Under the pieces are notes generated by a model. It did not search any database. It had not been told where the DNA came from and saw only the letters and a program-made list of their open reading frames with translations. Source: B16-G9 sp964400655 (GTDB taxonomy: Bacteria > Bacteroidota > Bacteroidia > Bacteroidales > F082). Taken from it: a stretch of 17,719 nucleotides of DNA. Shown here one piece after another: positions 13,795 through 17,719 of the stretch. The position numbers and the translations under genes are program-made. Position 1 is the first letter of the stretch, and the number at the start of each line of letters is the position of its first letter. The stretch covers positions 1 through 17,719 of the forward strand of contig CAYNVN010000178.1 in the NCBI GenBank assembly GCA_964400655.1, written 5' to 3'.

Positions 13795-15849
13795 TTACTT
13801 TATTTCGCTGCCGTTGCTAACCGTTTGTTCTGGGGCAACAAACACCAGTTTCCCGTCTTTATCCTCCGCCATCAGTATCATTCCCTGCGATTCAATACCA
13901 CGTAATTTACGGGGTTTAAGGTTTACCAGTATCGAAACCTGCTTACCCTTAATATCTTCCGGATCATAATATTCGGCAATACCCGAAACCACGGTACGCT
14001 TGTCAATTCCCGTATCAATTGTGAGCTTGAGCAGCTTTTTGGTTTTGGCAACTTTTTCGGCTTCTAAAATGGTTCCTGTACGGATGTCCATCTTCATAAA
14101 ATCGTCAAACTCAATTTCCTCTTTTGCAGGAGCCGCCTTCACCTCTGCCATTTTGTTTTGCTTTTTGGTGTTTAACAGTTTTTGAACCTGTGCCTCCACT
14201 TCGCTGTCTTCCACTTTGGTAAACAGAAACTCAGGTTTGTTTAACTGATGGCCGCTTTTTAAAAATTCAGGATCGCCAGCTTCTTCCCATGTTTTGTTGT
14301 CGAGGTTTAGCATGCGATAAAGCTTTTGTGAAGTAAAAGGCAGAAACGGTTCCGATAAAACCGCAAGATTGGCTGCTATTTGTAACGAAATGTTCATTAC
14401 GGTTTTTACCCTGTCGGGATCGGTTTTAAAAATTTTCCAGGGTTCGTTTTCGGTAAGATATTTATTGCCGAGGCGGGCAAGGTTCATCAGTTCACTCAAA
14501 GCTTCTCTGAAGCGGTAAAGCTCAATGCTTTTCGCAATGGTGGACGGATAGCCGGCCAGGGCTTCCAAAGTCTCTTTGTCTTCGGTTGTTAATTCGCCGC
14601 GTTGGGGTACTTTTCCGTCGAAATATTTTTTTGTAAGTACCAGTGTGCGGTTCACAAAATTTCCGAAAACAGCCAGTAGCTCATTGTTGTTGCGTGCCTG
14701 AAAATCTTTCCATGTAAAGTCGTTGTCTTTGGTTTCGGGGGCGTTGGCAGTAAGAACATAACGCAGTACATCCTGTCTGCCCGGAAACTCTTCGAGATAT
14801 TCATGCAGCCATACGGCCCAGTTACGTGAGGTGGATATTTTATCGTTTTCAAGGTTCATAAATTCATTGGCCGGAACGTTATCGGGAACAATGTAGCTTC
14901 CTTCGGCTTTAAGCATCACCGGAAAGATAATACAATGAAATACGATGTTGTCTTTTCCTATAAAATGAACCAGTTTGCTGTCGGATGATTTCCAGTAAGG
15001 TTCCCACTCTTTACCTGTTTTTTTACTCCACTCACGGGAAGCCGATATGTAACCGATGGGTGCGTCAAACCAAACATAAAGTACTTTTCCGTCGGCACCT
15101 TCCACCGGAACATGCACGCCCCAGCTCAGGTCGCGGGTAACGGCACGAGGTTGCAGCCCCTGATCAATCCACGATTTAACCTGGCCGTAAACGTTGGGCT
15201 TCCAGTCGTTTTTATGGCCTTCCAAAATCCAATCGGTCAGCCACTTTTCGTATTCATTCAAAGGTAAATACCAGTGTTTGGTCTCTTTTAGTACGGGAAC
15301 GTTTCCGCTCAAAGCCGATTTAGGGTTGATAAGTTCAAGGGGGCTAAGCGATGTGCCGCAGCTTTCGCACTGGTCGCCATAGGCTTTTTCGTAACCACAA
15401 TGGGGACAGGTTCCGGTAATATAACGGTCGGCTAAAAACTGACGGTTCTCTTCATCGTAATATTGCTCGCTGCTTTTCTCGATAAATTTACCATCATCGT
15501 AAAGTTTCTTAAAAAATGCCGAAGCGGTTTCGTGATGTATGGGAGCCGAAGTGCGTGAGTAAACATCAAACGATATTCCGAAATCTTCAAACGATTTTTT
15601 AATAATGCCGTGATATTTATCCACAATATCCTGCGGAGTAACTCCCTGTTGGCGGGCTTTGATGGTGATGGGTACTCCGTGCTCGTCGGAGCCGCCGATA
15701 AATAGTACATCTTCGCCTTTAAGGCGCAAGTAGCGCGCATAGATGTCGGCGGGAACATAAACACCCGCAAGGTGTCCGATGTGAATGGGGCCGTTGGCGT
15801 AAGGAAGCGCCGAAGTGATGGTATATCGTGCCGGTTTGTTATTATTCAT
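13795..15849 (-). CDS. metG: Methionyl-tRNA synthetase with C-terminal tRNA-binding domain
   Basis: Charges tRNA-Met with methionine (cytosol, class Ia). 684 aa. The Rossmann core has the HIGH motif (PIHIGHLAG, His23-His26). The zinc knuckle is Cys148-x2-Cys151 ... Cys161-x2-Cys164, a single CxxC-CxxC set. The KMSKS loop appears as KISTS (337-341). The anticodon-binding helical domain spans ~370-550. After a Lys/Ala/Glu-rich linker (~555-577), the last ~107 residues form an EMAPII/Arc1p-like OB-fold (MKMDIRTGTILEAEKV ... LKPRKLRGIESQGMILMAE), the dimerising tRNA-binding module found in many bacterial MetRS. Divergent from the alkylation repair gene. Confidence 0.96.
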   Translation of the reverse strand: MNNNKPARYTITSALPYANGPIHIGHLAGVYVPADIYARYLRLKGEDVLFIGGSDEHGVPITIKARQQGVTPQDIVDKYHGIIKKSFEDFGISFDVYSRTSAPIHHETASAFFKKLYDDGKFIEKSSEQYYDEENRQFLADRYITGTCPHCGYEKAYGDQCESCGTSLSPLELINPKSALSGNVPVLKETKHWYLPLNEYEKWLTDWILEGHKNDWKPNVYGQVKSWIDQGLQPRAVTRDLSWGVHVPVEGADGKVLYVWFDAPIGYISASREWSKKTGKEWEPYWKSSDSKLVHFIGKDNIVFHCIIFPVMLKAEGSYIVPDNVPANEFMNLENDKISTSRNWAVWLHEYLEEFPGRQDVLRYVLTANAPETKDNDFTWKDFQARNNNELLAVFGNFVNRTLVLTKKYFDGKVPQRGELTTEDKETLEALAGYPSTIAKSIELYRFREALSELMNLARLGNKYLTENEPWKIFKTDPDRVKTVMNISLQIAANLAVLSEPFLPFTSQKLYRMLNLDNKTWEEAGDPEFLKSGHQLNKPEFLFTKVEDSEVEAQVQKLLNTKKQNKMAEVKAAPAKEEIEFDDFMKMDIRTGTILEAEKVAKTKKLLKLTIDTGIDKRTVVSGIAEYYDPEDIKGKQVSILVNLKPRKLRGIESQGMILMAEDKDGKLVFVAPEQTVSNGSEIK

Positions 15850-15871
15850 GTTATGTGGTTTTGAAAGGCTG

Positions 15872-15879
15872 CAAAGTTA
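15872..15879 (-). promoter_or_regulatory. Promoter -7 box (TAACTTTG) of metG
   Basis: Perfect TAnnTTTG on the minus strand, 22 nt before the metG ATG. A near match to the -33 element (TTCTG) lies 20 nt further upstream, so both boxes are plausible. Confidence 0.55.
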
Positions 15880-15945
15880 AGTAAATATGAGTTTTATAAC
15901 AGAATGTTGATTTAATTCTTATTTTTCGTTTTGAATGCAAAAAAT

Positions 15946-16626
15946 ATGGATATGAATGCTTTTGTTTCAAACATTGAGGCCCAATTTGAAAAACATGCCG
16001 ATAAAGAGAATGCTGCCGGACAAAAAGCCTATATGCGCAACCGTTTTGAATTTTTCGGTATTAAGTCGCCCATACGAAAAGAGATTCAGCGGCCCTTTTT
16101 GAAAAAGGAAAACCTGCCGCCAAAAGCAGCATTGGAAAGCGTTGTTAAAACACTGTGGAACAAACCCCAACGTGAGTTTCAGTATTTTACCATGGAGCTG
16201 GTTAACAAATATTCAAAGCAATTTAGTATTAATGATATTGTTTTGTTTGAATGGATGATTACACACAAATCGTGGTGGGATACGGTTGATTACATTGCTC
16301 CGCATTTAGCGGGGGATTACTTTAAAATTTTTCCCGGACAACGAGATGAAAGGACAGAAAGCTGGATTCAGTCGGAAAACATCTGGTTAAAGCGGTCGGC
16401 AATATTGTTTCAGCTTAAATACAAATCTGCTGTGGATACAGCGTTTCTTTCCCATGTAATCAATTCCTTGTCGGGAACGGATGAGTTTTTTATCAATAAG
16501 GCCATTGGCTGGATGTTGCGTCAATACAGCAAATTTGACCCGCAGTGGGTTATTGATTTTGTGGATAAAACGGCGTTACACCCGTTAAGCAGGCGCGAGG
16601 CTTTAAAGGTTATTGAACGGAAGTGA
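15946..16626 (+). CDS. AlkD-type DNA alkylation repair protein
   Basis: HEAT-like-repeat DNA glycosylase family that removes positively charged alkylated bases (e.g. 3-methyladenine, 7-methylguanine). 226 aa from the ATG at 15946. An in-frame TTG at 15931 and an ATG at 15952 are alternatives; the frame otherwise begins without a better start. The four key AlkD residues are all present with spacing that matches Bacillus cereus AlkD (Trp109, Asp113, Arg148, Trp187) shifted by two: Trp111 and Asp115 in KSWWDTVDYI, Arg150 in WLKRSAILFQ, Trp189 in NKAIGWMLRQYSK. This argues for a working glycosylase. A one-mismatch -7 box (TATTTTTC, 15920-15927) lies 18 nt before the ATG. Confidence 0.88.
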   Translation: MDMNAFVSNIEAQFEKHADKENAAGQKAYMRNRFEFFGIKSPIRKEIQRPFLKKENLPPKAALESVVKTLWNKPQREFQYFTMELVNKYSKQFSINDIVLFEWMITHKSWWDTVDYIAPHLAGDYFKIFPGQRDERTESWIQSENIWLKRSAILFQLKYKSAVDTAFLSHVINSLSGTDEFFINKAIGWMLRQYSKFDPQWVIDFVDKTALHPLSRREALKVIERK

Positions 16627-16663
16627 TATAAACTTTTAGGATTTGATATTATGGGTGGGCCAT

Positions 16664-16698
16664 AAAAAACCCCTTAAAATGGTGGTTTTAAGGGGTTT
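16664..16698 (-). terminator. Rho-independent terminator of tRNA-Cys
   Basis: A perfect 13-bp stem (AAACCCCTTAAAA at 16667-16679 with TTTTAAGGGGTTT at 16686-16698) and 6-nt loop. Read on the minus strand it lies three bases past the tRNA and is followed by a run of six Ts. It may also stop plus-strand transcription from the alkylation repair gene, though with a shorter T-run. Confidence 0.85.
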
Positions 16699-16701
16699 GA
16701 G

Positions 16702-16772
16702 AGGTACCGAGCGGATTCGAACCGCTGTCTAAGGTTTTGCAGACCTCCGCCTAGCCACTCGGCCACGGTACC
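16702..16772 (-). tRNA. tRNA-Cys (GCA)
   Basis: 71 nt, standard cloverleaf. Acceptor GGTACCG pairs with CGGTACC. The D-arm has a GCC/GGC stem. The anticodon arm GAGGT-CTGCAAA-ACCTT gives anticodon GCA. The T-arm is AGCGG-TTCGAAT-CCGCT, and the discriminator base is U73, the cysteine identity base. CCA is not encoded and must be added after transcription. The gene stands alone with its own -7 box and terminator. Confidence 0.97.
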
Positions 16773-16789
16773 TTTTGATTTTGGGACTG

Positions 16790-16797
16790 CAAATTTA
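16790..16797 (-). promoter_or_regulatory. -7 box (TAAATTTG) of tRNA-Cys
   Basis: Perfect TAnnTTTG on the minus strand, 17 nt before the mature tRNA 5' end, implying a very short 5' leader for RNase P. No matching -33 at standard spacing. Confidence 0.55.
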
Positions 16798-16812
16798 CAA
16801 AATATTTTAATA

Positions 16813-17719
16813 TCATTTTAATAACATGATACAAATCTCTGTCCCTTTATCCGGTTCGCTTTTTATTTGAATTTTACCCTTATTTAACTGTACGAACTCC
16901 TTTATAACTATCATTCCCAATCCTGTTCCTCTTTCGTTATTGGTGCCGATTGTTGATTTAATATTACCGCTGTTTGAGAGAATATGATCTATCTGTTCTT
17001 TATCCATACCCACTCCGTTATCTTTAATACAAATTTCAACCACTCCGTTTTTATCTTTGCAAACAATTTGAATATTTCCCCCGATATGGGTAAATTTAAT
17101 GGAGTTTCTGATAAGGTTTCTGAAAATTATCTGCAGTTGATTTGAGTCGGCCATAACTTTGGTAGTATGGTCGCAGTGAAAATGTAACTCGATGGATTTG
17201 TTTTGCAACTGTTCTTTATACAACCGAATTGATTTTTCGATAACCGGGAACAACAGAATGGTTTCTCTTTCGGTATTAATGGTGTTCATTTGTATTCTTG
17301 CCCACGAAAGCAGGTTGGTAACCAGTGTGTTGGTAGAGTCGAGCGAATCGGTTACCGAGCCGATTATTTTTTTTATGGTTTTGTTGTCGAGTTCATCAAA
17401 TTCATCATTTAAAAGTTTCATCAGTTCCGAATTGGTACCTATGAGGCCTATTAAATCGTGGCTAATGATGGAAAAGAGTTTCTCCTTGGTTTTATTGGAT
17501 GTTTCAAGTTCGTTTTCTCTTTTTTGAATAATCTGTTCTGTTTCCTTTAAATGTGTAACATCCCATAAATTAACAATAATACCTTTGATAACATCATCAT
17601 CAAAAAAGTTTTGAGCAACACCGGTAAGGAATTTTTCTTCGGATTTAATGTTTCGGATTTTAAACTCAAATTTAACTTTTCTTTTACCTTTTGTTATCAT
17701 CTTAAACAGCTCTTCACAC
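16813..17719 (-). CDS. PAS-domain sensor histidine kinase, C-terminal part (5' end outside window)
   Basis: The frame stays open to the right edge (EELFK precedes the ATG at 17700), so that ATG is internal. The order is: the end of a PAS domain (VKGIIVNLWDVTHLKETEQ), a coiled-coil linker (~52-76 counting from the internal Met), a HisKA dimerisation domain with phospho-accepting His81 (FSIISHDLIGLIG), and a HATPase domain with N-box NLIRNSIKFT (195-204), G1 DNGVGM (227-232) and G2 GTGLGM (258-263). The H-box lacks the usual Arg-x-Pro (SHDLRxP) and reads SHDLIGLIG. No receiver domain follows the kinase core. No response regulator gene is within the window, so the input signal and output are unknown. 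tRNA-Cys lies downstream on the same strand. Confidence 0.9.
   Translation of the reverse strand, partial: CEELFKMITKGKRKVKFEFKIRNIKSEEKFLTGVAQNFFDDDVIKGIIVNLWDVTHLKETEQIIQKRENELETSNKTKEKLFSIISHDLIGLIGTNSELMKLLNDEFDELDNKTIKKIIGSVTDSLDSTNTLVTNLLSWARIQMNTINTERETILLFPVIEKSIRLYKEQLQNKSIELHFHCDHTTKVMADSNQLQIIFRNLIRNSIKFTHIGGNIQIVCKDKNGVVEICIKDNGVGMDKEQIDHILSNSGNIKSTIGTNNERGTGLGMIVIKEFVQLNKGKIQIKSEPDKGTEICIMLLK

Overview
The window looks like chromosomal DNA from a member of the Bacteroidota, probably a Bacteroidia or Marinilabiliales-like lineage. Four things point that way. Seven start sites or RNA genes are preceded by the Bacteroidota-type -7 box TAnnTTTG. Shine-Dalgarno sequences are mostly absent. 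Lipoproteins carry acidic residues after the lipobox Cys. MORN-repeat proteins and large intergenic repeats are present, and FtsX, PBP2 and RodA are of typical length. The DNA is AT-rich throughout and no gene stands out as foreign.

Layout. Positions 1-309 hold the 3' end of nadA (quinolinate synthase). A 345-bp gap follows, containing a 205-bp element bounded by perfect 19-bp inverted repeats. Next comes a two-gene unit: a small lipoprotein and an exported protein of MORN-type repeats. The 330-bp convergent gap 2706-3035 is packed with three different repeat types and a strong hairpin. On the minus strand lie a GNAT-like protein with its own textbook promoter and a threonine aldolase. Divergent from the aldolase is a fructosamine-kinase-family gene. 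The minus-strand set mrdA (PBP2) - rodA - lipoprotein (9853 down to 6303) is the cell-elongation unit. It is divergent from pfkA, and the 273-bp gap between them holds a perfect 40-bp palindrome. Then mscS, an outer-membrane beta-barrel gene and ftsX run together on the plus strand and converge on metG (minus). An AlkD-type DNA alkylation repair gene is divergent from metG. The window closes with tRNA-Cys, which has its own promoter and terminator, and the 3' part of a PAS/histidine kinase gene, both on the minus strand.

Functional themes. mrdA/rodA make the lateral-wall peptidoglycan polymerase pair, and ftsX belongs to septal wall hydrolysis control. mscS and the barrel protein are envelope genes, so roughly half of the window serves the cell envelope. 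The rest is central metabolism (nadA, pfkA, ltaE, FN3K), translation (metG, tRNA-Cys) and repair (alkD-like).

I found no CRISPR array, transposase, integrase, phage gene or recognisable defence system. I do not think the window holds a clear new system. The most interesting signals are non-coding: the inverted-repeat element at 332-536, the stacked repeats at 2707-3028, and the palindrome at 9987-10026. The phosphofructokinase is also of interest for its mixed phosphoryl-donor residues.
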